64,000 bases of DNA, taken from NCBI GenBank assembly GCA_016717855.1, contig JADKEV010000009.1:124001-188000 (forward strand). Direction: 5' to 3'. The translations under genes and the position numbers were made by a program. The first letter of the stretch is position 1. Every line of letters starts with the position of its first letter. Below the pieces are notes generated by a model, which was given only the letters and a program-made list of their open reading frames with translations, had not been told where the DNA came from and did no database searches. Below, piece after piece: positions 34,396 through 42,486 of this stretch. Source of the stretch: Betaproteobacteria bacterium. GTDB lineage: Bacteria > Pseudomonadota > Gammaproteobacteria > Burkholderiales > Casimicrobiaceae.

Positions 34396-35646
34396 TCAGG
34401 GCAGAGTGGCGGATCCGGCGAGGCGCGCCTGCCAGTCCGGGTGGGCGATGGCCAGCATCTTGTCGACGCGCTGGCGCAGCGTCAAGCCGCGCAGGTCGGC
34501 CACGCCGTGCTCGGTCACGATGATCGCCGCATCGCTGCGCGGAATCGTCGTCGGGCCGCTCAGCGTGGCGACGATGCGGCTCGCGGCGCCGGCGGTCGAG
34601 GGCAGCGCGATGATGGGCAGTCCGCCGCGCGAGCGCCGCGCCCCGCGCAGGAAGTCCAGCGCGCCGCCGACCGCGCCCACGTAGACGCCACCCGCGACTT
34701 CGCTGTTGACGGCGCCGGTGAGGTCGACCTCGAGGGCCGAATTGAGCGAGACGAAGCGGTCGATGGCGGCCAGCACCTGCGGGTCGTGGGTGTAGCGCGT
34801 TGAACGGAACTGCAGCGCCGGGTTCCTGTGCGCGTAGGCATGCAGGCGCGCGGTGGCCATCATCGTCCCGGCGATGGACACGCCGCGATCAATCGCCTTC
34901 TTCGCGTTGGTGATGCAGCCGGACTCCATCAGGTCGGCGACCGCATCGCCAATGGTCCCCGAGTGGATGCCCAGGTCGCGCCGGTCGCGGAGTTCGCCCA
35001 ACACCAGCGCGGGCAGGTTGCCCAGCCCCATCTGCAGCGTGCAGCCGTCGCCGATCAGTCCGGCCACGTGGCGAGCGAGCGCGAGTTCGACCGGCCCGGA
35101 TCGCGGCTGCGGCGTCGTCAGCGGCGCGCGCGACGTGCGGACCACCATGTCGAGGTCGGCCGCGCCGAGATATCGCTCGCCGTAGGTCCAGGGGGCCTGA
35201 TCGTTGACTTCGGCGATGATGACCCGCGCCCGGTCGAGCGCGGGGACCAGGTATTCGTGCGCGATACCGAGGCTGAATCGCCCCAATGCATCGGGCGGGG
35301 CCAGTTGCAGCAGCAGCACGTCGGCCCTGACCGCGCCGCTGGCCAGTCCGGCGGCCAGCTCCGAGTAGTGCCACGGCCAGATGTCGAGCAGCCCCGCTCG
35401 CGCCAGCGTCCGGTTGCGGCCGGCGCCGCAGTAGGACGCGAAGTCGATGCAATCGGCGTGCTCGGTGCTGACGGTGTCGGCCAGGCTCATTCCGACGAAG
35501 GCGCGGATGCGGCCGCCGATCCGGTGGCGCTGCGCCATCAGCGCTTGCGTCAGCGGGAGCGGCTCCGCATCGGCCTGGCCCCAGAGCACCGTGTCGCCGG
35601 GCCGGATCAGCGCCGCAACGTCAGGCAGCGGGTCGGATTCATGCAT
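34396..35646 (-). CDS. acetyl-CoA hydrolase/transferase-family CoA-transferase
   Basis: 416 residues. Family I CoA-transferase (4-hydroxybutyrate CoA-transferase/acetyl-CoA hydrolase group). Seen: TVLWGQADAEPLPL, IIAEVNDQAPWTYGE, LQMGLGNLPALVLGEL, HSGTIGDAVADLMESG, and AVNSEVAGGVYVGAVGG, whose Glu fits the one that forms the CoA thioester in this family. Ends IVTEHGVADLRGLTLRQR. It may move CoA from acetyl-CoA or succinyl-CoA to the pathway acid, an alternative to the ATP-dependent ligase at 17170. 32 bp upstream of the thiolase gene. Confidence 0.88.
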   Translation of the reverse strand: MHESDPLPDVAALIRPGDTVLWGQADAEPLPLTQALMAQRHRIGGRIRAFVGMSLADTVSTEHADCIDFASYCGAGRNRTLARAGLLDIWPWHYSELAAGLASGAVRADVLLLQLAPPDALGRFSLGIAHEYLVPALDRARVIIAEVNDQAPWTYGERYLGAADLDMVVRTSRAPLTTPQPRSGPVELALARHVAGLIGDGCTLQMGLGNLPALVLGELRDRRDLGIHSGTIGDAVADLMESGCITNAKKAIDRGVSIAGTMMATARLHAYAHRNPALQFRSTRYTHDPQVLAAIDRFVSLNSALEVDLTGAVNSEVAGGVYVGAVGGALDFLRGARRSRGGLPIIALPSTAGAASRIVATLSGPTTIPRSDAAIIVTEHGVADLRGLTLRQRVDKMLAIAHPDWQARLAGSATLP

Positions 35647-35697
35647 GGCAGGGTGGATGCCCGAGGGGCGTGGGTGGGCAGGAAGCGTGCGACCGCA

Positions 35698-36951
35698 TCA
35701 GCGGGTCCGGAATTCCGGCAGCACGAAGAACGGGACGGACGCCAGCATCAGGCTCGCCGCCGCCACCGCAAAACTCAAGTCGTAGCCGCCCGAGACGTCG
35801 AAGAGCACGCCGGCCAGCAGCGACCCCAGCGCGCCGCCGAAGCCCCCGGCCGCGGTGATGATGCCGAACACCGATCCCGCGGCCGGACCGGCGAACTGCC
35901 GGGCGCAGAGCGTGGCGATCAGCGGGCCGCGCGTGCCCTGGGCGATGCCGAAGGCGATGACGAAGCCGACCAGCAGGGCCGGATGCGACACGTGGCTCAT
36001 CATGTCGAACAGCGCGATCCCGACGAGCGAAATGGCGTAGCTGCCCACGCCGACGGCCCGGAAGCCGATCCGCCCCGCCAGCCAGCCGGAGCCGATCATC
36101 CCGACGATCGACAGCGCGCCGATGATGCCGAAGATGCCCGCGGCCTGGAGCGGGGGCACGCCGATCGCGACCAGGTAGGCCACGATCTGGATGATCACCA
36201 TGAACATGCCGGTCGAGGTGAAGAAGAACACGCCGGCGAGGCCCCAGAACATGCGCCGGCGCAGCGCGCGCAGCAGGTCGGGGAGCACCGGTTCCGCGGG
36301 CGCTGCGGCCGCGGCTGGTTCCGGGGCCGCGGCCGGCGCGGCGGCACGCCGGCCGTGGGTGATCCTGCGCCATGGCAGCAAGCCGGCCAGCAAGGCGAGC
36401 ACCGCGACGAAGATGCCGAGCGACCGGTACGCCACGCGCCAGCCCGCGATGTCGATGAGGTGCTGGGCCGCCGGCACGAAGAGCAGCGCGCCGCAGCCGA
36501 GCCCGGTGTAGGCGATCCCCATCGCCGTGCTCAGGCTCCGGGTGAACCAGCGCTTGAGCAGGATCGCGGCCGGGATCATGCCCAGCGTCGCCAGCGCGAT
36601 GCCGCCCAGCACGCCGACGCACAGGTAGATCTCCCACAGCCGGTCCGCGACGCTGGCGCCGAGCAGGCTCGCCGCCAGGCAGGCCAGGCCGGTGAGATAA
36701 AGCCGGCGGTGGCTGTAGCGATCGAGCAGGGCGCCGGCGAACGGGCCGCTGCCCGCGAAGACCAGCAGCGAGATCGAGTACGCGCCCATGAGCTCCGCCC
36801 GCGACCATCCGAACTCCCGCCCCAGCGGCAGCACGAACACCGCGAAGCTGTCGCTCATGCCCCGGCCGAGCATGTTGAGCGAGAAGCACAGCAGGAGCGT
36901 CATCACCGCCTGCGTGTCGGGCGACGCGTTTGCCGACCAGAAGCGCTTCAC
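35698..36951 (-). CDS. MFS transporter, probably for a carboxylate
   Basis: 417 residues, twelve membrane segments in two sets of six, separated by a cytoplasmic Ala/Pro/Glu-rich loop near residue 200. The loop after TM2 reads GALLDRYSHRRLY, the MFS signature position. Resembles the oxalate/formate- and monocarboxylate-type carriers. GTG start with AAGGAG too close, so the ATG 16 codons further in is possible. Lies inside the ACAD-PrpD-CoA-transferase-thiolase unit, so it probably imports or exports the acid handled there. Confidence 0.88.
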   Translation of the reverse strand: MKRFWSANASPDTQAVMTLLLCFSLNMLGRGMSDSFAVFVLPLGREFGWSRAELMGAYSISLLVFAGSGPFAGALLDRYSHRRLYLTGLACLAASLLGASVADRLWEIYLCVGVLGGIALATLGMIPAAILLKRWFTRSLSTAMGIAYTGLGCGALLFVPAAQHLIDIAGWRVAYRSLGIFVAVLALLAGLLPWRRITHGRRAAAPAAAPEPAAAAAPAEPVLPDLLRALRRRMFWGLAGVFFFTSTGMFMVIIQIVAYLVAIGVPPLQAAGIFGIIGALSIVGMIGSGWLAGRIGFRAVGVGSYAISLVGIALFDMMSHVSHPALLVGFVIAFGIAQGTRGPLIATLCARQFAGPAAGSVFGIITAAGGFGGALGSLLAGVLFDVSGGYDLSFAVAAASLMLASVPFFVLPEFRTR

Positions 36952-37043
36952 TCCTTGCGGCGGATCGCGGCCTGGCCGCGGTTACCGGCGGCCGGAGCGC
37001 GGGCCGGGCGCTCGTGCAGTGGAGAATGCATCGGGCGCCGCCC

Positions 37044-38426
37044 TCAGGCGAGCCGCTGGTCGCTGCGCGTGGCGCCCGCCATGCCGCTGAAGAACTTCGC
37101 CATATCCTGCACGTCCTCCAGCGCCTGCACTCGCGCGAGCAGCGCGTTGGCCTGCGACGGCGACAGCGGCGACACGCCGAGCGACGTGCACTCGCGGAAC
37201 TTGGCCTTGATGTCCTCTTCGCGCAGCGGGTACTCGGGCGTCCCGGGCAGGTCCGCCACGCGCCGGCGCAGCACGCCCTTGCCGCGCGTGCCGACGATGA
37301 GTTCCGCCGCCATCGACGACGGATCCTCCAGCGCGGGATCGACGGTCACGTGCACGGTGCGCGCGAACGCCAGCACTTCGGGATCGCGCGCGGCGTCCGG
37401 CTGGATGTCGGCGACGCCCAGATGCCCGCGCAGGAGCGCGCTGGCGACCGAGTACTGGACGCTGAACTGCGCGGCGATCTGCGGATTGCCGCTGGGGTCG
37501 TACGGGGCGGCAACCAGCCGCGCCATGAACGGCGAGATCACGACTTCGACGCGCTCGATATCGCTCGCGACAAGCGCGGCCTCGCGGCGCAACTGCAGCG
37601 CCGCCTCGATCGCGGCGTGATTGCAGCCGCAGCTGGGAAACTTCTTGGTCATCGTCTGCAGTATCTCGTAACGCCGGCCCAGTCCGTCGACGACGGCGCC
37701 CGGATCCCCGTTCTCGTACTTCGCGTAAAAGCCGAACTTGCCTTCGAACGCCTCGCGCGGCGCGGACACGCGGCGTTCGGCCAGCAGCGCGCTGAACACG
37801 CCGTTGCGCGCGGCGAACGCGGATTGCATGCGCTTGGTCAGGCTGCGCTCGATGATCGCCTGCTGGGTGCCACCGACGTGGCTGAGCGCCGTGCCCAACG
37901 CATTGCACACGCCGGTGCGGTCGAGTTGAAGCACCTTGGCGCCCGCCGCCGCGGCGCCGAACACGCCGTGCATCGAGGTGTAGAACCAGCCGCTGTGCGC
38001 CTGCGTGGCCAGCCCCAGCCGGCAATGGACTTCGTTGCCCAGGATGAAGGCCGCCAGGAAGTCGCGCCCGCTGGTCGGGCGCCGCTCTGCCAGCGCAAAG
38101 GCGGCGGGCAGCGTGACGATGGACGCATGCGACATCGCGGCCAGGTGCAGGCTGTCGTAGTCGAGCGCCGCTGCGGCGACGCCGTTGACGAACGCCGCCT
38201 GCACCGCGGTCGCGCTGCGGCCGAAGCCCCACAGCGTCGCCTCCGGCCGGCCGCCTTCCTCGCCGACCATCGCGGCGACATCCGCCACGCCGTCGGAGGT
38301 GGTGCCGGCCCAGGCGACCGCGAGGGTGTCGACGAGCAGGCGCTTGGCGCACGCGACGACGTCGTCCGGAATCGTGTCGTACGACGTGGCAACGATGAAA
38401 TCGGCAAGCTGTTCCGAGAGAGTCAT
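37044..38426 (-). CDS. MmgE/PrpD-family protein
   Basis: 460 residues. Family of 2-methylcitrate dehydratase PrpD and cis-aconitate decarboxylase. Seen: AKRLLVDTLAVAWAGT, AAFVNGVAAAALDYDSLHLA (family has a DxxD/H site here), HASIVTLPAAFALAE, GNEVHCRLG and FPSCGCNHAAIEAAL. The KxxP..CG segment is the conserved substrate-binding stretch. Hydro-lyase or decarboxylase on a di- or tricarboxylate is likely. Second gene of the unit, 29 bp after the ACAD gene. No PrpB or PrpC is present, so this is not a methylcitrate operon. Confidence 0.88.
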   Translation of the reverse strand: MTLSEQLADFIVATSYDTIPDDVVACAKRLLVDTLAVAWAGTTSDGVADVAAMVGEEGGRPEATLWGFGRSATAVQAAFVNGVAAAALDYDSLHLAAMSHASIVTLPAAFALAERRPTSGRDFLAAFILGNEVHCRLGLATQAHSGWFYTSMHGVFGAAAAGAKVLQLDRTGVCNALGTALSHVGGTQQAIIERSLTKRMQSAFAARNGVFSALLAERRVSAPREAFEGKFGFYAKYENGDPGAVVDGLGRRYEILQTMTKKFPSCGCNHAAIEAALQLRREAALVASDIERVEVVISPFMARLVAAPYDPSGNPQIAAQFSVQYSVASALLRGHLGVADIQPDAARDPEVLAFARTVHVTVDPALEDPSSMAAELIVGTRGKGVLRRRVADLPGTPEYPLREEDIKAKFRECTSLGVSPLSPSQANALLARVQALEDVQDMAKFFSGMAGATRSDQRLA

Positions 38427-38455
38427 GGACGCGTCCTTTCCGGGCCTCGCCCTGG

Positions 38456-39625
38456 TCAGCCTTCGCCGCCGCCTTCGCGCAGCGCGGCGAATTCCTTGCC
38501 GAGGAGTTCCTGGATCACGATGATCTTCATGATGTTGATCGTGCCGCCGGTGAACAGCAGCGCCATCACGTCACGCAGGCGGCGCTCCACCGGCAGGTCC
38601 TTCAGGTACCCCGCCGCGCCGAACATCTGCAGGCAGGCCTGGATGCATTCGACCGCCGCGGTGACCGACGACCACTTGGCCATCGTCGCCTGCATCTTGG
38701 GATTCTCGCCGGCGACGCTCATCCAGAGCCCCTTGTACGCCATCAGCCGGCAGGCTTCGATTTTCGTGTAGTGCTCGATCAGCGGAAAGCTCACACCCTG
38801 GTACATCGCGATCGGCCGGCCGTAGACGATCTTCTTCTTGACGAACGCGATGGTGTCGTCGAGCACCTGCTGCGCCGCGCCGATGGCGTTCAGCGCGCTC
38901 AGGCAGCGGCTGACGCCCCAGCGCGCGTACAGGACTTCCTTGCCGGCGCCCTTGCCGCCGAGCACGTCGGTGACCGGGACCTTGACGTCCTTGAGGTGCA
39001 CGATGCCCAGCTGGTGCCCGCGGCAGCCCATCTCTTCCATCGGCTCGCACGACACGCCGGGCGTGTCGGACGGCACCTTGATGAAGGTGATCCGCGGCTT
39101 CTTGCCGTCTTTCCAGTCGACCCAGGCGGTGACGCCCATGTAGTCGGCGCCCGGCATCAGGCTGACGTGGATCTTCTTGCCGTTGATGACGAACCGGTCG
39201 CCTTCGATCGCGGCGGTGGTCTCGAGGTTGGCGACGTCCGACCCCGAGTTGTCCTCCGAGGTCGCGATCGACAGCAGCTTCTCGCCGCGGAACACGCTGC
39301 GCACCACATCGTCGCCCCAGCCGGGGATCAGCGTGCTCATCGTGTTGTTGACCGAGCAGATCATCGCGCAGCTGGTGTCGACGCGGCCCAGCTCCTCGAT
39401 CGCGATGCCCAGCGAGATGTAGTCCTTCTCTCCGCCGCCGAGGCTCTTCGGCCCGGTGATGCCGATCAGCCCCGCGGCGCCCATCTTGGGGAGGATGCCG
39501 TGCGTGGGGAGCTGTTCGACCTCGTCCCATTCCTTCACGTAGGGGGCGATTTCCGCCCTGGCGAACTCGCGGACGTGGGCGCGGAACTTCTGGTGTTCTT
39601 CGCTGAACGAGAAATCGAGGGACAT
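38456..39625 (-). CDS. acyl-CoA dehydrogenase-family protein lacking the usual Glu
   Basis: 389 residues with a full ACAD fold: FSFSEEHQKFRAHVREFA, TSEDNSGSDVANLETTA (substrate/flavin loop), NGKKIHVSL, MGCRGHQLGIVHLKDV, YGRPIAMYQGVSFPL and QMFGAAGYLKDLPVERRLRD. The next residues VMALLFTGGTIN align gap-free with MCAD's region of Glu376 (IYEGT), putting Gly at the catalytic base. Another Glu may serve, or the enzyme does something other than dehydrogenation, as the ACAD-fold sulfinopropionyl-CoA desulfinases do. First gene behind operator F. GGAG eight bases before the ATG. Confidence 0.88.
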   Translation of the reverse strand: MSLDFSFSEEHQKFRAHVREFARAEIAPYVKEWDEVEQLPTHGILPKMGAAGLIGITGPKSLGGGEKDYISLGIAIEELGRVDTSCAMICSVNNTMSTLIPGWGDDVVRSVFRGEKLLSIATSEDNSGSDVANLETTAAIEGDRFVINGKKIHVSLMPGADYMGVTAWVDWKDGKKPRITFIKVPSDTPGVSCEPMEEMGCRGHQLGIVHLKDVKVPVTDVLGGKGAGKEVLYARWGVSRCLSALNAIGAAQQVLDDTIAFVKKKIVYGRPIAMYQGVSFPLIEHYTKIEACRLMAYKGLWMSVAGENPKMQATMAKWSSVTAAVECIQACLQMFGAAGYLKDLPVERRLRDVMALLFTGGTINIMKIIVIQELLGKEFAALREGGGEG

Positions 39626-39657
39626 GAACGAAACTCCACAAATATGGATTTACAGGA

Positions 39658-39695
39658 TGTCCGGACATTATCCGCAGAACCCCGATGACCGTCAA
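39658..39695 (-). promoter_or_regulatory. promoter and GntR operator F, ACAD-thiolase unit
   Basis: Minus strand: TTGACG (39695-39690), 17-bp spacer, GATAAT (39672-39667), with the perfect palindrome TGTCCGGACA (39658-39667) at the -10/start-site edge. Confidence 0.7.
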
Positions 39696-39744
39696 GCACG
39701 GGCGCGTGGATTTGACGCGCGGACGGGGCGCCGGCGCCCGCCCG

Positions 39745-39750
39745 TATAAT
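39745..39750 (+). promoter_or_regulatory. -10 box of tsaD, possibly leaderless
   Basis: Perfect TATAAT only six bases before the tsaD ATG. A start site seven bases downstream would fall on the A of the ATG. No Shine-Dalgarno is present and no good -35 is seen at 17 bp. Confidence 0.5.
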
Positions 39751-39756
39751 CGGCCG

Positions 39757-40794
39757 ATGCTCGTCCTCGGCATCGAATCCTCCTGCGACGAAACCGGCGT
39801 CGCCCTGTACGAGGGCGGCGCCGGCGGCGGGCGGCTGCTCGCGCACGCGCTGCACTCGCAGGTGGCGATGCACGCGGCCTATGGCGGCGTGGTGCCGGAA
39901 CTGGCTTCGCGCGACCACATCCGCCGGGTCCTGCCGCTGACCCGGCACGTGCTCACCGCGTCGGCAAAGGCGCTGGCGGACCTGGACGGCGTCGCCTACA
40001 CGCAGGGCCCGGGACTGGCCGGCGCATTGCTCGTTGGCGCCAGCGTGGCCAACGGGCTTGCCTACGCACTGGGCATCCCGGCCGTGGGCATCCACCATCT
40101 CGAAGGCCATCTGCTCTCGCCGCTGCTGGCCGAGCCGGCGCCGCGGTTTCCCTTTGTCGCGCTGCTGGTGTCGGGCGGGCACACGCAGTTGCTGGCGGTC
40201 GAAGGCGTCGGCCGCTACCAGCTGCTCGGCGAATCGCTCGACGATGCCGCGGGCGAAGCCTTCGACAAGACCGCGATGCTGCTGGGGCTGCCCTACCCGG
40301 GCGGCGCGGAACTCTCGCGGCTGGCGGAGACTGGCGACCCGCTGCGCTTCCGGCTGCCCCGGCCCATGCTCGGCTCGGGCGACCTCGATTTCAGCTTCAG
40401 CGGCCTGAAGACGGCGGTGCTCACATTGGTGAGGAAGCATGCGCGCGCTGGTGAAGCCGTGCCGCCGGAGCTTCGCGCCGATATCGCGCGGGCGTTCCAG
40501 GAGGCCGTGGTCGACGTGCTGGCCGCCAAGTCGCTGGCGGCGCTGACGATCAGCGGACGACGACGGCTGGTCGTCGCCGGCGGCGTCGGGGCGAACAAGC
40601 AGCTGCGCGAGCGGCTGCGCGCCGAATGCGCCCGGCGCGGCGTCGAACTCTTTTTTCCCCCGCTCGAGCTGTGCACCGACAACGGCGCGATGATCGCGCT
40701 GGCGGGCGCGCTGCGGATGGGCGCCGGGACGCGCGACTACGCGTTTTCGATCCGGCCGCGCTGGCCGCTGGGTGAACTCTTGACGCCGCGGTGA
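39757..40794 (+). CDS. tsaD: tRNA threonylcarbamoyladenosine transferase TsaD
   Basis: 345 residues, full length. Transfers threonylcarbamoyl to A37 of ANN-decoding tRNAs with TsaB and TsaE. Seen: VLGIESSCDETGVALYE, the metal-binding HHLEGHLLSPLL (near 111), LLVSGGHTQLL, LDDAAGEAFDKTAMLLGLPY, DFSFSGLKTAV, VAGGVGANKQLR and LCTDNGAMIA with the conserved Asp. A housekeeping gene, convergent with plsY. In many relatives it stands back to back with rpsU; here the catabolic island lies between. Confidence 0.97.
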   Translation: MLVLGIESSCDETGVALYEGGAGGGRLLAHALHSQVAMHAAYGGVVPELASRDHIRRVLPLTRHVLTASAKALADLDGVAYTQGPGLAGALLVGASVANGLAYALGIPAVGIHHLEGHLLSPLLAEPAPRFPFVALLVSGGHTQLLAVEGVGRYQLLGESLDDAAGEAFDKTAMLLGLPYPGGAELSRLAETGDPLRFRLPRPMLGSGDLDFSFSGLKTAVLTLVRKHARAGEAVPPELRADIARAFQEAVVDVLAAKSLAALTISGRRRLVVAGGVGANKQLRERLRAECARRGVELFFPPLELCTDNGAMIALAGALRMGAGTRDYAFSIRPRWPLGELLTPR

Positions 40795-40824
40795 AATTCA
40801 TCCGGCGCGTTTCGAATGGGCCGT

Positions 40825-40898
40825 GATGGGTATCGCTGCGCTCCACCCATCCTACTGCAGGTTAGTCGTAGGATGGGTGGAGCGCAGCGATACCCATC
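40825..40898. repeat. perfect inverted pair of the 31-bp repeat (copies 5 and 6)
   Basis: Copy 5 (40825-40855) and copy 6 (40868-40898) are exact reverse complements with a 12-base loop, giving a 31-bp perfect stem between convergent tsaD and plsY. Likely works as a bidirectional transcription stop. Confidence 0.85.
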
Positions 40899-40904
40899 GT
40901 GCCC

Positions 40905-41501
40905 TTACCGCCCGATGCTCGTTTCCCTGCCCTGCAGCAGCTTTTCGATGTTGCCCTTGTGCCGCCAGACGAGGAGCGCCGCGATGGGGAGGAAGATCCA
41001 CGCACGCGGATCGTTGCCCATGAAATAGAACGCGAACACCGGCGCCAGAATCGCCGCGGAGAGCGCGGCGACCGATGAGATCCGGAATGCCGCGGCGACC
41101 AGCAGCCAGGCGCCGAAGGTCGCGGCCGCGAGCCAGAGATCGAGGCCGAGCATGATGCCGGCCGCGGTGGCGACGCCCTTGCCGCCCTGGAACCGGTGGA
41201 ACACCGGGAACAGGTGGCCGATGAACACCGCCAGCGCGACGGCCGCCAGTGTCCACGGCGCAACACCCGCGGCCGGCCCGAACTGCGCGGCGAGAAACAC
41301 CGCCAGCCAGCCCTTGGCGCCGTCGCCGAACAGCGTCAGCGCCGCCGCGGCCTTGTTGCCGGTGCGCAGCACGTTGGTGGCGCCGGGGTTGCCCGAGCCG
41401 TAGCTGTGCGGATCCGGCAGCGCAAACAGCTTGCTGACGACGACGGCGAACGACACGGAACCGATCAGGTATGCGGCGAGGACGAACAGCCAACTGGCCA
41501 T
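40905..41501 (-). CDS. plsY: acyl-phosphate:glycerol-3-phosphate acyltransferase
   Basis: 198 residues. Integral membrane enzyme making lysophosphatidate. Motifs of the family: AAYLIGSVSFAVVVSKL, GSGNPGATNVLRTGNK (motif 1), HLFPVFHRFQGGKGVATAAG (phosphate-binding loop) and the basic end WRHKGNIEKLLQGRE. Five or six hydrophobic segments. Next to folB and tsaD, as in enterobacteria. Confidence 0.96.
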   Translation of the reverse strand: MASWLFVLAAYLIGSVSFAVVVSKLFALPDPHSYGSGNPGATNVLRTGNKAAAALTLFGDGAKGWLAVFLAAQFGPAAGVAPWTLAAVALAVFIGHLFPVFHRFQGGKGVATAAGIMLGLDLWLAAATFGAWLLVAAAFRISSVAALSAAILAPVFAFYFMGNDPRAWIFLPIAALLVWRHKGNIEKLLQGRETSIGR

Positions 41502-41563
41502 CGAGGGGATCTCAAGTAGAATTCCCGGCTGATTCTACCAGTGACGGACGAAGGCAAGAGCGC

Positions 41564-41923
41564 ATGGACACGATCTTCATCACCGATCTGCGAATCGAAA
41601 CCCGCATCGGCGTCTACGAGTGGGAAAAGCACGTCCGGCAGCCCGTCATGCTCAACATCGAGATCGCGATGCCGCATTCGCGGGCCGGCGCTTCGGACGA
41701 TTTCGCCGACGCCCTCGACTATGCCGCGGTCGTCGGCCGCGTGCAGGCGCTGCTGGCCGATCATCCGCATCAGCTGCTCGAGCGTCTCGCCGAAGCAGTC
41801 GCGGCGCTGATACGCGAAGAGTTCCACGCGCCGTGGGTGCGCGTCCAGCTGGCCAAGCTCGCACCGCTGCCCGGCGTCAAGCAACTCGGCGTGCGCATCG
41901 AGCGCGGCGCGCGGCCCGCCTGA
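41564..41923 (+). CDS. folB: dihydroneopterin aldolase
   Basis: 119 residues. Folate pathway: 7,8-dihydroneopterin to 6-hydroxymethyl-dihydropterin. Seen: IFITDLRIETRIGVYEWEKH with the substrate-binding Glu, the DYAAVVGRVQALL helix, LLERLAEAVAALI and a LAKLAPLPGVKQLGVRIER end with the conserved Lys. Divergent from plsY with a 62-bp shared upstream region. Confidence 0.95.
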   Translation: MDTIFITDLRIETRIGVYEWEKHVRQPVMLNIEIAMPHSRAGASDDFADALDYAAVVGRVQALLADHPHQLLERLAEAVAALIREEFHAPWVRVQLAKLAPLPGVKQLGVRIERGARPA

Positions 41924-41978
41924 AATGCGGCCGTGGGCCACCGTAAATTTCTTGCGAGGCGACGGATGGACGAATCGG

Positions 41979-42197
41979 TCAGATCGCCGAACGCCATCCG
42001 TCTTCGGCGTGGAGAACTTGCGTCGCCGGCACGCACACGGGTTCGGCGTTGTGCGCGAGGAACACGGTGTCCGCGATCAGCGGCGGCATGACGTTGGCGA
42101 TCAGGCTGAACGTCCCCAGCGAGGCGAGGGTGGCCAGCGCGGCGCAGGTGGCGACGCGGCGAAGTTCAAACGGGGCGCTTTGCTGTGCATGGTGCAT
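41979..42197 (-). CDS. small membrane or exported hypothetical protein
   Basis: 72 residues. AGGAGAG five bases before the ATG supports it. One hydrophobic segment (CAALATLASLGTFSLIANVM) followed by a short hydrophilic tail ending VLHAEDGWRSAI. No recognised family. Stands alone between folB and a strong palindrome; 42198-42486 has no gene. Confidence 0.5.
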   Translation of the reverse strand: MHHAQQSAPFELRRVATCAALATLASLGTFSLIANVMPPLIADTVFLAHNAEPVCVPATQVLHAEDGWRSAI

Positions 42198-42430
42198 TCG
42201 ATCTCTCCTGTCGCGTGTCGCCTCGCATCGGGAGGGCGGAGGCTGCCCGGTTTCTGCTTAAACGTTGGATGCGGGCCGCCGCGCTGCCGGATTCAGGAAA
42301 CTCCCCGGCGGGCGGCGGAGGTCCGCCAGCCGCGGACGGCGCGTGGCGCACGGCCCCCGGTCAGGATCAGGCTCGGACCGCCCGCGGCATGATGATGATT
42401 CGCGGCTGGCTGCGAAATGGTTCCCGAAAT

Positions 42431-42472
42431 GGGGACAGACCACCATTTCCAGGGAAATGGTGGTCTGTCCCC
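42431..42472. repeat. perfect 20-bp palindrome with 2-base loop
   Basis: GGGGACAGACCACCATTTCC, AG, then its exact reverse complement. Ends 15 bp before the ybaK stop codon region, so it may terminate the ybaK transcript. The GGGGACAGACC core is common in intergenic regions of beta- and gammaproteobacteria. Confidence 0.85.
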
Positions 42473-42486
42473 CTCGGCGGCGCGGC

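Noticed and set aside
37044..38426. methylcitrate-cycle PrpD
   Set aside because: No prpB or prpC nearby and the operon is a CoA-ester unit.
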